62,801 nucleotides of DNA from Verrucomicrobium sp. BvORR106 (GTDB taxonomy: Bacteria > Verrucomicrobiota > Verrucomicrobiia > Verrucomicrobiales > Verrucomicrobiaceae): NCBI RefSeq assembly GCF_000739655.1, contig NZ_BATR01000134.1, positions 1 to 62,801 on the forward strand, read 5' to 3'. Of this stretch, positions 19,451 to 28,264 are shown piece by piece (the stretch's first letter is position 1; the number at the start of each line of letters is the position of its first letter). A model generated the notes under the pieces. It made no database searches, was not told the DNA's origin, and saw only the letters and a program-made list of their open reading frames with translations. A program made the translations under genes and the position numbers.

Positions 19451-20521
19451 CTACTTCCCGCTCTCGCCACCCCCCACCTCGAGTTTGATGAAGTCCTTGA
19501 GCTCCCACACGGCAGGCTTCCCCTTGCGTTGGGCAGAGAGCCAGTTCAGAGCCGCCTGATGCACGATCTCGTGCCCACCTTCGAAGACGGTGACGCGTGT
19601 ATTTCCAGCAGTCTGGCGGAAACGCGGTTCCCACGCACCGTACACCGCATCCGCCGCTGGCGCGCTCCATCCCGCGGGCAGCTTTTGCGTGTTGTAATAT
19701 TCCTCGATCTTGCCCGGAGCCAGAGCCGCCTGCCCCGCGCCCACCACTGCGTTGAACGCCTTCAGCGAGTGCGAAAACGGCACGCTACCCTTGCGACCAT
19801 CATGAATGCCGTGATTGATGTCCAGAGGGAGCCCTTTGGCCGCCGCGAGCGAACTCAACGGGGACCGCTTCCAGGCCTCCGCTTTCAAGGCCTCACTCGA
19901 CGCCGGGCTCCCGCCCAGTGCCGCCTCGATGTGCTTGCCGTAGGTGTCAGGCACGCCGTTCTTCAGATGGTCAGTATGCCATTGGGCAATGTCGCTGATG
20001 CCACACCAGGCGCTGACGGCCGCCCACAGTTCGGGATGTTTCCCCGCCATCTGCAACGCCATGTGTCCGCCTCCGCTGACCCCGATGAGATAGATGCGCT
20101 CCGGGTCCACCGTCGTCTGTTTCCTCGCCCATGCCACTGCCTCCACCACATCCGCGACCGCCCGGTCGGAACCCATGGCCTGGGGCGTATTGTTCGGCCC
20201 CCGGAAGTGCGGATGCACAAAGGCCCAGCCCTGGGCGATGCACCACTCTGCATACACCGCATCGCCCCCGGCAGACGCATAGTGGCTGCTCCAGGTGTGC
20301 AGCCCCACCAGCAGGGGCTTGGGACCGCTCGTTGTCGGAGCGAACCACATCGCAAGCTGCAGGGCTCCATCGCTGGAAGGGATCTCCACCTTCGACACCC
20401 CGGTGGGCCACCCCTTCCTGGCCACCGCTGGTGCGGCCGGGAGCGGCGCCGTTTGAGCCGGAGCGACAGAGGATATGGCGGCAAGCGCCCCCATGGAAAG
20501 GAACTGGCGTCGATCAGTCAT
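19451..20521 (-). CDS. Secreted alpha/beta hydrolase (prolyl-oligopeptidase/esterase type)
   Basis: The 356-residue protein starts MTDRRQFLSMGALAAISS, a Tat-like or Sec signal with a DRRQFL motif. The hydrolase core shows an oxyanion stretch VGLHTWSSHY, the nucleophile elbow GVSGGGHMA, a likely acid in INHGIHDGR and the histidine in FEGGHEI. The arrangement matches the S9/dienelactone-hydrolase-like peptidase or esterase group. With the Tat-like leader it probably acts folded in the periplasm on peptides or acyl esters, substrate unknown. It is convergent with hppA. Confidence 0.75.
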   Translation of the reverse strand: MTDRRQFLSMGALAAISSVAPAQTAPLPAAPAVARKGWPTGVSKVEIPSSDGALQLAMWFAPTTSGPKPLLVGLHTWSSHYASAGGDAVYAEWCIAQGWAFVHPHFRGPNNTPQAMGSDRAVADVVEAVAWARKQTTVDPERIYLIGVSGGGHMALQMAGKHPELWAAVSAWCGISDIAQWHTDHLKNGVPDTYGKHIEAALGGSPASSEALKAEAWKRSPLSSLAAAKGLPLDINHGIHDGRKGSVPFSHSLKAFNAVVGAGQAALAPGKIEEYYNTQKLPAGWSAPAADAVYGAWEPRFRQTAGNTRVTVFEGGHEIVHQAALNWLSAQRKGKPAVWELKDFIKLEVGGGESGK

Positions 20522-20597
20522 GCCGTATGCTCAACAAGAGAGGTCGGGCTTGTCAACTCCGCCGTGAGGGAGCCTGCCTCCGCGGTGTTGAGATTCA

Positions 20598-20855
20598 TTC
20601 GCGTCACACCATCAACACCCTTTTTCCAGGTTCACAGAAAATAGGAGAGGAGGGCTGTTTGGCGTAACTTACAAAAAGGGTGTTGAGGGTGTTATGGAGA
20701 GAGGACAACAGATTCATTCGCCTCCACACACTCCTTCCCTCCCTGTCGATTGCCACGCACATCCCCTGACTGCGGCAACTGAAGCGGTCACCTTACAACC
20801 GCGCGAACTCCCGACACGACCTCATGGGACACTTGCACAGGACCGGGACAGGTTG
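20598..20855 (+). repeat. Dispersed repeat, left copy flanking the HEAT-like gene
   Basis: Three parts recur at 22080-22290. GAAAATAGGAGAGGAGGGCT onward (20638-20695) is nearly identical to 22080-22137. GACTGCGGCAACTGAAGCGG through GGACAGG (20768-20852) matches 22190-22288. In addition, the 28 bp around ACACCATCAACACCC (20598-20626) is the reverse complement of 22115-22143. It fills the gap between the hydrolase and the HEAT-like gene. Confidence 0.7.
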
Positions 20856-20882
20856 GCGCAAAACGGCAACCGCCCCTGGACG

Positions 20883-21752
20883 CTACTTTGCTTGAGGCAC
20901 ATCCTTCTTCAATGCAAGTTGTCTGATCTCGTTTTGATAGGCCGGCATCTGTTCGACGAGATTCGGATACTTGGTAAGTGTCGAGACCAGGGCACACTGT
21001 TCTAGAGCCTTGTCATATTGCTTGAGCTGCTTGTAACGCCCGACTTTCCAGTAGTGGGCACTAGCGACTGCGTAGCTGTCCGCTGGGTACTCAGCGATGA
21101 CGCGGTCGTAGAGTGTGACAGCGAGTGCAGCATCTTCCAGCCCCTGAATGATTTCCAGAATTGCGTCATTCACTCCCATGCCGGGGTCGGACGAACTCTT
21201 CGCCACCCTGAAGAGCTCGTCCAGAGTGATGGCGTCAAGCTCGTGCAGGGCTGCATAACTGCTTTTCTGCACCGCCGAATCGCCCTGTGCGGATGCTTCC
21301 TGCAGCACGGGAATCGCACGCTTATCTCCCAGGGAGCCTAGCAGAGAGGCAAGCACTGAGCCGTAGTGATTGGGCATCACCTCGCATCCATTCTTGGATC
21401 CAAAGCCAAACACTTTGCGGCGCCCGTCAGCGTCCTTCAGGAAAAAGTTGTCCTTACACACCCGGATGAAGAACGGGACAACTTCGGGACTTTTAGAGTT
21501 TGCCAGGGCGTAGGCAGAATAGATCCATCCTGGTTCCTGGTTGGTCACGATGCGCATCAGGATTGGCAGGGATTCTTTTTGGTGTTGCAGCAGATATTCT
21601 TCCGCCTTGTTTTTGAGCATCCAGTCGTCGAGGGATTCGTCCTGAAAGACCGCAATCGCTTCTTGGACCTTTGAAAATTCCGCGGAGAAGGAGGGCGACA
21701 GTCCACATGCCAGCATCGCGATGCCGATGAACGTTGATCGGATTGGATTCAT
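20883..21752 (-). CDS. Exported HEAT-repeat-like protein of unknown function
   Basis: The 289-residue product has a signal peptide (MNPIRSTFIGIAMLACGLSPSFSA). The body is alpha-helical, with HEAT-type helix pairs such as LLQHQKESLPILMRIV, SPEVVPFFIRVCKDN and LASLLGSLGDKRAIPVLQEA. The C-terminal quarter (LYDRVIAEYPADSYAVASAH) looks like TPR. I find no catalytic motif. A periplasmic protein-protein interaction role is likely. Dispersed repeats bracket it on both sides, suggesting that the segment from about 20.6 to 22.3 kb may have moved or recombined as a unit. Confidence 0.6.
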   Translation of the reverse strand: MNPIRSTFIGIAMLACGLSPSFSAEFSKVQEAIAVFQDESLDDWMLKNKAEEYLLQHQKESLPILMRIVTNQEPGWIYSAYALANSKSPEVVPFFIRVCKDNFFLKDADGRRKVFGFGSKNGCEVMPNHYGSVLASLLGSLGDKRAIPVLQEASAQGDSAVQKSSYAALHELDAITLDELFRVAKSSSDPGMGVNDAILEIIQGLEDAALAVTLYDRVIAEYPADSYAVASAHYWKVGRYKQLKQYDKALEQCALVSTLTKYPNLVEQMPAYQNEIRQLALKKDVPQAK

Positions 21753-21890
21753 GAGGACATTAGTGAAAGTTCAAAGTGGTCTGAAACCTCTGAGGGCACT
21801 TACCGAAGGCTGAGCCGGAGTCGGCTCCTTGGTGCCTATCCCAACCGCGCGGGTTTTGAGGTTGCCTCCAAGGAACCGACGCCTTCCAAG

Positions 21891-21942
21891 TGCTCAGTCG
21901 AAATTCTTTCTCGAAGAGGATAAGGCTACAAGCCCAATGTTG
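21891..21942 (-). repeat. About 52-bp dispersed repeat, copy 1
   Basis: Read on the minus strand, it resembles 52912-52964 over its length, sharing blocks such as ATCCTCTTCGAG. On the strand opposite the nucleotide match, both copies encode a peptide like FLEEDxATSPxL. The surrounding gap (21753-22079) also contains a GAGCCG/CGGCTC hairpin at 21813-21828 and no gene. Confidence 0.5.
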
Positions 21943-22079
21943 GCGAGCTTTCAGCGAGTCTGCGTTGGGTGCAGTTCCACGATGAGACTCAGGTGGGAAG
22001 GCCGACGACAGACCCTATTCCTCTCACCATCTTTATCGCTCGGATGTTTGGTTGAACCTCGCGAGGCCTTCCGCTGGCT

Positions 22080-22290
22080 GAAATAGGAGAGGAGGGCTGT
22101 TTGGCGTAACCTACAAAAAGGGTGTTGATGGTGTGACGCGAACCAATCTCAATAACCTTGATCCCACTCCCGTAGGGCGAGCGCCCCCCCGACTGAGGCA
22201 ACCGAAGCGGTCGCCCTACAACCCAAGTTACTCGGACACGAGATCCCAACACGACCTCATGGGACGCTTGCACGGGACCGGGACAGGAAT
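22080..22290 (+). repeat. Dispersed repeat, right copy flanking the HEAT-like gene
   Basis: It matches 20638-20852 in two blocks (22080-22137 and 22190-22288) and carries the inverted counterpart of 20598-20626. A hairpin GTAGGGCGA/TCGCCCTAC at 22172-22218 lies inside. The bases to 22393 include the minus-strand form of the AAGACACAAGACGCAAGAC motif (22348-22384), also seen at 36046, 36326 and 48245. Confidence 0.7.
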
Positions 22291-22393
22291 GTCCCTCCCT
22301 CCATTTACTGACCGCTCCGATCAGCGCCCCCGCCCATGCGTGAGCCCAGGTCTTGGGTCTTCCAGTCTTGCGTCTTGTGTCTCCCCTACGGGC

Positions 22394-22825
22394 TCACACC
22401 CCACGCCCCTCATCCACGTCCATAAAATCGGCAAGGGTCAAAATATCCACCCTTTCCGACAACCCAGCCTCGGATTTCTGGCGATCCAGCACGCGTGTGG
22501 CGACGTCATTCCAGCCGAGTTTCAAGACAAACTGGTTCCAGACAAAAATATCGGTGCGGTTGAGCCCTCTCCCGTGGGTCTGGCACCACTCGAATATTTC
22601 CTCATCCGTACCGCCTTCCGCGACCCGCTTCTCCAGCTCTGCATGGGACACGCGGAGAAAATCCGTGCACCAGCCGTCCACACCCTTGCCGTAGTTTTCC
22701 TGATAACCGGCCCCCAGCTTTCCAGCCGCCTGCAGGCGGATTTTGTCCAGCATGCGGGGGAAGTACGTCAATCCTCCGGTTTTCTCTTTCGGGCTTTTGG
22801 GAACGGTGATCGCAGGTGCAGTCAT
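22394..22825 (-). CDS. DUF5069-domain protein
   Basis: The 143-residue protein begins MTAPAITVPKSPKEK at an ATG. The body (GGLTYFPRMLDKIRLQAAG, YGKGVDGWCTDFLRVSH, then GGTDEEIFEWC) matches the DUF5069 family, which is frequent in verrucomicrobia and planctomycetes. It is soluble and without signal peptide. No function is established for the family and I see no catalytic signature. The following gene on the same strand is 73 bp downstream. Confidence 0.8.
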   Translation of the reverse strand: MTAPAITVPKSPKEKTGGLTYFPRMLDKIRLQAAGKLGAGYQENYGKGVDGWCTDFLRVSHAELEKRVAEGGTDEEIFEWCQTHGRGLNRTDIFVWNQFVLKLGWNDVATRVLDRQKSEAGLSERVDILTLADFMDVDEGRGV

Positions 22826-22898
22826 GAATGCGGTGCGGGGTTGTCAGTTTGTACCGGAGATCTCAGACCGTTTTTCCCGAATGCGTTCAACCTGCCCA

Positions 22899-23834
22899 TC
22901 ACTTGAGCTTCTCCCGCAGCCAGGCGGTGGTTTCATCGGGATGGCTCAGCATGAAAAAATGCCCTCCTCCCGCGATCAGAGAGAACCCGGCTCCACCCTT
23001 GGATCTCTTCCTCTGGACTTCCTGCCAACGTCGCCAACGTCCGTCCAGAACGAAGGACTCCTGATCGCCCGCCAGAAACGCTGCATTGGACCTCTCCAGA
23101 ACTGAAGTCTCCACGGCGGGGGGCGGATAGGCCGCCAGCACCAACAGCGAGCTAAAATCGGACAGGCTGCTGGCAAAGATGACGGACGCCCCAAAGCCCC
23201 CGGCAGACAACCCCACCAAATCGGGCGGCTCAGTTGGCCTCCAACCCAGCTCGGCCTCGGCCGCACGGATAGCCTCACGCACATAGTTTACCGACATCGC
23301 TCCCCCGCTGATTCCAAACGCCGGACATAGGACGACCCGATCCGGAAATCGCTCTGAAAGATAGTGCTGATACCAAAGGAAACTGCCGCCATAGCCGTGA
23401 AGAAACACCAGCAGCTTCGTGGCAGGCGCCAGGCGATCCGGCACATACACCGTCGCCCTTCCCTTCATTGGCCGAGTCGCAGCGAAACAGTAGGGAAGCG
23501 CGCTGGGAACCCGGGCATACACAGGATCGACCGCCATCGCCTCATATCTCCTGGTCACGAGAGGCAGAAGACCACTGGCCTGATCCGGGGGCAAACCAAG
23601 CACGGCGGGTTGAGACAGCGCCAAGGCCACGATGGCGCTCTCTGGCAATGTTTCCAGGGCCAGCATGAAGGTCGGCAACCAGGCTTCCGCCTCACGTCCC
23701 AACCCTGTCACCGGCGCTGCGGTGAACCGACTTTCCCATTCCAAAATCCTAACTTCTGCCGCTGTGGAAACCGCCACCCCCAGCCGCAAAACCAGCATCC
23801 CCACCACCCAGACTGCTGACGGAAGAACCTTCAC
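22899..23834 (-). CDS. Secreted alpha/beta hydrolase
   Basis: I chose the GTG at 23834, 2 bp after the GAF gene stop, because it starts a good signal peptide (MKVLPSAVWVVGMLVLRLG, cleaved near STAAE). The product has 311 residues. The core shows LLVFLHGYGGSFLWYQHY, the nucleophile elbow VGLSAGGFGAS and the C-terminal histidine in AGGGHFFML, so the serine hydrolase triad is intact. It resembles feruloyl-esterase or PHB-depolymerase type enzymes. The substrate is unknown. Tight spacing suggests co-translation with the upstream GAF gene. Confidence 0.7.
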   Translation of the reverse strand: MKVLPSAVWVVGMLVLRLGVAVSTAAEVRILEWESRFTAAPVTGLGREAEAWLPTFMLALETLPESAIVALALSQPAVLGLPPDQASGLLPLVTRRYEAMAVDPVYARVPSALPYCFAATRPMKGRATVYVPDRLAPATKLLVFLHGYGGSFLWYQHYLSERFPDRVVLCPAFGISGGAMSVNYVREAIRAAEAELGWRPTEPPDLVGLSAGGFGASVIFASSLSDFSSLLVLAAYPPPAVETSVLERSNAAFLAGDQESFVLDGRWRRWQEVQRKRSKGGAGFSLIAGGGHFFMLSHPDETTAWLREKLK

Positions 23835-23836
23835 CC

Positions 23837-24556
23837 TCAGCCGCGCGGTTCCGCGCCTCCTTCGAGCTCTTTCTGTAACCGGTCGAAACAGTCCGGGCAC
23901 ACACCATGAGAAAATCTGATCTGCGAGTTTTGGCTGAAGTAATCCTCCACCTTGCACCAGTAGTTGGAGTCATCCCGGATCTTGCGACACCACGAGCACA
24001 TCGGCAGCAACGCCTGCAAGGCGAGCACTTCCTGTTGCGCCCTTTCCTTCGCCAGCAAGGCCAACTCCAGGGCCTTGACGGTCTTGCGCAGTTCCAGTGA
24101 GCGGATCACCTGATGCGCCAGGGCCATGAGCGCTTCTTGTTTCTCCACTCCAAAGTCCCGCGGAGTGCAATCAATTGCGCACAGCGTCCCGAGCGACACG
24201 CCCTCCTGGGTGACCAGCGGTGCCCCGGCATAAAAGCGGATGTTCGGGGCCGAGGTCACTAGTGGATTGGCCGCGAAACGGGCATCCTGCGTGGCATCGT
24301 TCACCAGCAACACCCCTTCCTGTCGGATCGCATGGGCACAGAAGGCGTGCTCAATCGGTGTTTCTTCGCCCGAAATGCCCACCTTGGATTTGAACCACTG
24401 GCGACGATGATCCAGCAGCGTGACCAAGGCGATGGGGGTCCCACAGATGAAACTGGTCAACCGAGTGATCTCGTCGAACTCCTCCTCCGGAGGCGTGTCC
24501 ATGATCTCATACTCTCGCAGTGCGGCGATCCGCCGCTGTGTCACCTCATCGATCAT
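23837..24556 (-). CDS. GAF-domain signalling protein with C-terminal cysteine motif
   Basis: The 239-residue cytosolic protein has a GAF domain at about residues 20-155, with signature blocks DTPPEEEFDEITRL, FKSKVGISGEETP, FCAHAI, FYAGAPLVTQEG and GTLCAID. After a coiled linker (about 160-190), it ends with LLPMCSWCRKIRDD, then WCKVEDYF, and RFSHGVCPDCF. This conserved CxxC/CxxC tail is known after PAS/GAF sensor domains and probably binds zinc. It has no kinase, GGDEF or HTH output. A redox, light or ligand sensor is possible, but the signal is not evident. Confidence 0.85.
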   Translation of the reverse strand: MIDEVTQRRIAALREYEIMDTPPEEEFDEITRLTSFICGTPIALVTLLDHRRQWFKSKVGISGEETPIEHAFCAHAIRQEGVLLVNDATQDARFAANPLVTSAPNIRFYAGAPLVTQEGVSLGTLCAIDCTPRDFGVEKQEALMALAHQVIRSLELRKTVKALELALLAKERAQQEVLALQALLPMCSWCRKIRDDSNYWCKVEDYFSQNSQIRFSHGVCPDCFDRLQKELEGGAEPRG

Positions 24557-24850
24557 GACCTATTTTAGCAATAATCTGGGCATTTGGGTAGTTCCAATAG
24601 ATTAAGTAAATTGTTGCATCCATAACTCCGGGGATGTTCGATATGGGGCGACTCCGAGTAGGTGAATTTTTCGTTGCCACCAGACATCATATGGTTATAT
24701 TTTTTCGTAAAGTCGGAAATCCTCAACCAGGTCAGAAACGCTTCGAACTAAGAGCGTTGGATGAGGTCTACAGTAGAGCCATGTGATTTCGCTTGTTGCG
24801 CAGGAAAGATTACCCTTCCAAAGCATCGCCCCCCAAAGCCTCAGGAAAAA
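24557..24850. other. AT-richer intergenic gap
   Basis: This 294-bp divergent gap is markedly richer in A+T than its surroundings (stretches such as TATTTTTTCGTAAA near 24697). It probably holds promoters for the GAF gene and the plus-strand gene at 24851. I see no reading frame, repeat or clear structured RNA. Confidence 0.4.
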
Positions 24851-25255
24851 ATGGAAAAGCTCTTTAAAGTCTGGGTTTCGTTCGAAGCCACCGTGGATGC
24901 CAAGTACTCATACGGCACCGTGGAAACGTATGCAGGCGTCACCTGCAATCGCGATGAACTTGAGCGGGAGGATCTGCCTCTCGAAAGCAAAGCTGTCCGT
25001 CTCGCGCAAAAGGCGGTGACCGATGTGCTGGGTCTCCGTGACAACGTCACCATGGGCACCATGTACGCCCCTAGCGTCGTTCCCAAGCTCGCCCCAACCA
25101 TGAGCGAACGGGAACCCCATGTCGTGTTTGAACAAGGCCGCGTCTGGTTCGGCAAGCGCTCCCTGTCTCCTGAGTTGAAGGAGAAGGAAAAGCTCCTTGC
25201 CCCCACGGCGAACGGTCCCCACATCTTGATGACCTCGTCGGTGGGGAATCGCTAG
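24851..25255 (+). CDS. Hypothetical protein
   Basis: The ATG at 24851 gives 134 residues and is preceded by AGGA at good spacing, a rare clear ribosome site in this window. The protein starts EKLFKVWVSFEATVDAKYSY, contains a helix SKAVRLAQKAVTDVLGL and ends with a Lys/Glu-rich stretch. I recognise no family, signal peptide or membrane segment. The N-terminal strands and following helix suggest a small alpha/beta fold. Confidence 0.55.
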   Translation: MEKLFKVWVSFEATVDAKYSYGTVETYAGVTCNRDELEREDLPLESKAVRLAQKAVTDVLGLRDNVTMGTMYAPSVVPKLAPTMSEREPHVVFEQGRVWFGKRSLSPELKEKEKLLAPTANGPHILMTSSVGNR

Positions 25256-25363
25256 AGAGTTCCAATCCTTCAGGATTCCGGCCGTTCGCGAGCCGGACAT
25301 CCAATCCACCCAAATCGTTTCGCGTTTCGGTTGCGATCCCTGACAATTTGGACTTGTTAAGGG

Positions 25364-25876
25364 ATGGATTGGGTCACTCAAGGTAACTTCGCGCTCGCTA
25401 TCTCCGCCTTGGTGGCTGTTTTGGTCTTGGCGCGGTTGATCGCCGTTTTTGGGGCGGACAAGACCGGTTATTGCTCTGCGGGAGTGCTCCTCACCGGTGC
25501 CGAGTTGCACTTTTTTCGATCTCTCCAGCAGGTCATTCCTCCTGGCTGCTATGTCGCCTGCAAGGTGCGCCTCGCGGACATCCTCCTGGTCAGCCAGGGT
25601 GCCAACCGGAAATCCCAATGTCGGGCGTTCAACCGGATCAAGTCCAAGCACGCGGACTTTGTGATCTGCGAGGTCTCCACCTTCCGTATCCTGGGTGTGA
25701 TTGAGCTGGACGACCGGAGCCATCGACGCCCAGATCGCAAGGCCCGCGACGTCTTCTTTGACTCGGCCCTGCAATCCGCCTCGGTGCCGCTGCTGCGAGT
25801 CCCGGTGAAACGGGAATACGAGCACCGTGAGTTGAGGGACCTGCTCACCTCCAAGTTTTCCCCTCGCCGGGGCTAA
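25364..25876 (+). CDS. DUF2726 protein with N-terminal membrane helix
   Basis: The 170-residue protein has one N-terminal membrane helix (about residues 8-30, NFALAISALVAVLVLARLI). A cytosolic DUF2726 domain follows: LTGAELHFFRSLQQ, VACKVRLADILL, and DFVICEVSTFRILGVIELDD. The D-x(n)-E-x-D pattern with nearby RKARDVFFD recalls the PD-(D/E)xK nuclease fold to which DUF2726 has been linked. A DNA end or repair role is therefore possible but unproven. AAGGG touches the ATG. Confidence 0.75.
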   Translation: MDWVTQGNFALAISALVAVLVLARLIAVFGADKTGYCSAGVLLTGAELHFFRSLQQVIPPGCYVACKVRLADILLVSQGANRKSQCRAFNRIKSKHADFVICEVSTFRILGVIELDDRSHRRPDRKARDVFFDSALQSASVPLLRVPVKREYEHRELRDLLTSKFSPRRG

Positions 25877-26272
25877 TTCGCGGCGTCGGCTTTTCCATAG
25901 CCTTGCAAATTGCCATCGGGGAGGGGCTTAGCCTTGCATCTTGCATCGTCCGGCACTGTCGCATACACGCCTGCGGATTCACAAAACTCTCAATTTCAGA
26001 CACATTTAATAATTTTGGTTAATAGGCACGGTGTCTGCGCCCTCGCGCTCTGCCATGACCAGTACTACTTTGCCCTCCATCCTTCCGCCCGCCTTTTTGT
26101 TCGCGTCGGGCACCTGGTTGAAATCCTGCGGAGTCTGTGAGGTGGGCAAGCCCGTGACCAAAACCCACGCAAGCACGGCCCGCGGCCAAACGCGCCCGTC
26201 GGGTATCCCAAAAGGCGACACTCCACCTTCTCCGCTTGATCCCCAGCAATGAGCGGCGGATAAGGTGGCCGC
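25877..26272. other. 396-bp intergenic gap without recognised content
   Basis: Frames here (for example plus 26031-26252) have no family resemblance or plausible start signal. A short AT-rich stretch near 26000-26030 (TTTAATAATTTTGGTTAATA) could be promoter sequence. I see no repeat of the families found elsewhere. Confidence 0.4.
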
Positions 26273-26923
26273 GTGAAGTATCGACTGGTTATTTTTGATT
26301 TCGACGGGACCCTGGCTGACTCCGTGCCTTGGATGATGGGCGTAGCAGACGAAATTGCGGACCGTCACCATTTTCCTCGCCTCACTGATGCTGATCGGGA
26401 AGCTATCCGAGGCCCCGAAGCCGCCAGCATTCCCCGTCTCCTCAAGATTCCCCGCTGGAAACTCGTTCTCATCGCCCGTGACGGGCGCCGCATGATGGCG
26501 GCCAAACTGCACGAAATACAACTGTACCCCGGCGCAGCCGACCTCCTCAGGCATCTCTCCGAGAACGGAGTGCGAATCGCGATCGTGAGTTCCAATTCAG
26601 AAAGCAACATCCGGCAGATCTTGGGAGAGAGTCTGGCCAGCCTCGTGGAGCAGTATGAGTGCGGTGCCTCGTTTTTTGGCAAGAGTCGCAAGCTCCGCAA
26701 AGTGATCCGAAAGAGCGGTCTCCCCGCAGAATCGATCCTGAGCGTGGGTGATGAAATGCGGGATCTGACTGCGTCACTTGACGTGGGACTCCCTTTTGGA
26801 GGCGTGTCCTGGGGGATCTGCCATGCCACCGCGTTGAGGGAGGCAGGGGCCACCGTGGTCTTCGATACTATCGGCCAGATCAGCGATATCGTTCTATCAG
26901 CCCCCGCGCCCGCCAGTCTGTAA
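26273..26923 (+). CDS. HAD-superfamily phosphatase (phosphoglycolate-phosphatase-like)
   Basis: A GTG at 26273 starts this 216-residue protein. HAD motif I is FDFDGTLADS (residues 8-17), motif II is IVSSNSESN, the motif III lysine lies in FFGKSRKLRK, and motif IV is SVGDEMRDL. The cap is of the small helical C1 type, as in Gph. It would hydrolyse a small phosphate ester such as phosphoglycolate in the cytosol. The exact substrate is not shown by the sequence. The gene is 43 bp ahead of the DUF5722 gene and may be co-transcribed. Confidence 0.85.
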   Translation: MKYRLVIFDFDGTLADSVPWMMGVADEIADRHHFPRLTDADREAIRGPEAASIPRLLKIPRWKLVLIARDGRRMMAAKLHEIQLYPGAADLLRHLSENGVRIAIVSSNSESNIRQILGESLASLVEQYECGASFFGKSRKLRKVIRKSGLPAESILSVGDEMRDLTASLDVGLPFGGVSWGICHATALREAGATVVFDTIGQISDIVLSAPAPASL

Positions 26924-26965
26924 CGCTGCCGGAGTTGCTTCAGACTTACTTCCCCTCACCCAGAC

Positions 26966-28246
26966 ATGCTCAAGCTGTTCGCCCCCTTCCTCTTCGCTGT
27001 TCTCTTTACCCAGTGGAGTCTGGCCCAAGACCAGCGCCCCTTCCCCACGACCGACTCCAAGAAGGGCCTGCAGGTGCAGATGGTGGACGACGCCCTCACC
27101 CTGGGCATCCGGCATGCCGGCATCAACGTGAATCTGGCCGCGCTCCTGGCAGACGCAGGCACCGCTCACCGCGTCAGCTTCCGCTCGGATGACCGCGAGT
27201 ACTTCATCAACGAAGACTACGCCCGCAGTCTCGACCGCCAGATCAAGCCCCTCTCCGACGCGGGCGTGCTGGTCTATCTGATCCTCATCCAGTACCCGAG
27301 CCGCAACCCGGAGAAGGACGCCATTTTGATTCATCCCAAGGCCCGGGCCGACGGGAAGTACATCATCCCCGCCTTCAACACGGCGAATGACACCGGACTG
27401 CGCCACTACCGGGCGTTGATCGAATTCCTCGCCGCACGCTACAGCGGCGCCAGCTCAGCCTCCGGTCAGGTTTGGGGATACATTGTGGGCAATGAAGTGA
27501 ACTCCCAGTTCACCTGGTACAACCTTGGCCAGATGCCCGTGGCCGAAGCGGCGGTGGAGTATGAGAAAGCAGTCCGCTCCACTCACGACGCCGTGAGGCG
27601 GCACTCCCTGCATGCCCGTTGCTACCTGTCCTTTGATCATCATTGGAACATCTCCGTCCCCGGCATCAGCCCGACGGAGGCCTATAAGACGAAGGAGTTC
27701 CTGGACAACTTCGCCCGCACCGCGCGGGAGCACGGCGACTTCGAGTGGCATGTGGCGCACCACCCCTACCCCGATGATCTGGGCAATCCACGCACCTGGG
27801 AGGACAAGAACGCCTGGCCCACGGAAGACTCGCCGCACATCACCTTCAAGAACCTGGAGGTGGCCACCCGGCACATGACCCGCCCAGACCTCCTCTGGCA
27901 GGGCAAACCACGCCGCATCATCCTCAGTGAACAAGGGCTGCACTGCCCGGATACTCCCGATGGAGAAACACTCCAGGCCGCCGGATTCGCCTACGTGTGG
28001 GAGAAGGTGCGCCGCCAGCCGGACATCGATGCCCTCATCTGGCATCGTCATGTGGACCACACTCAGGAAGGCGGGCTCAAGCTGGGACTCTGGACCACCA
28101 AGCCCGGCACCATCTCCGAGCCCGGCCGGAAGCGGCCCTTCTACGACCTCTTCCAGAAGGCAAACACGCCCGCCTGGGATGAAGCCGCCAAGTTCGCGCT
28201 CCCCGTGGTGGGACTGAAGTCGTGGGATGAGCTCAAAGGCCCCTAG
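26966..28246 (+). CDS. Secreted DUF5722 protein, glycosidase-like TIM barrel
   Basis: The 426-residue product has a signal peptide (MLKLFAPFLFAVLFTQWSLAQ). The rest matches DUF5722, a family related to clan A glycoside hydrolases. Possible catalytic glutamates are in YIVGNEVNSQ (end of strand 4) and RRIILSEQGLH (strand 7), the usual acid/base and nucleophile positions. FEWHVAHHPYPDD and LIWHRHVDH are also conserved-looking. It may cleave a polysaccharide outside the cytoplasm, but no substrate is known. The cyclase-family gene is convergent, 18 bp away. Confidence 0.8.
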   Translation: MLKLFAPFLFAVLFTQWSLAQDQRPFPTTDSKKGLQVQMVDDALTLGIRHAGINVNLAALLADAGTAHRVSFRSDDREYFINEDYARSLDRQIKPLSDAGVLVYLILIQYPSRNPEKDAILIHPKARADGKYIIPAFNTANDTGLRHYRALIEFLAARYSGASSASGQVWGYIVGNEVNSQFTWYNLGQMPVAEAAVEYEKAVRSTHDAVRRHSLHARCYLSFDHHWNISVPGISPTEAYKTKEFLDNFARTAREHGDFEWHVAHHPYPDDLGNPRTWEDKNAWPTEDSPHITFKNLEVATRHMTRPDLLWQGKPRRIILSEQGLHCPDTPDGETLQAAGFAYVWEKVRRQPDIDALIWHRHVDHTQEGGLKLGLWTTKPGTISEPGRKRPFYDLFQKANTPAWDEAAKFALPVVGLKSWDELKGP

Positions 28247-28264
28247 AGACTGGAACAAAGCGCC

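Noticed and set aside
26006-26554. Minus-strand ORF across the gap before the HAD gene
   Set aside because: Overlaps the start of the HAD phosphatase, has no motif, and its apparent hydrophobic stretch is not preceded by a valid start codon.
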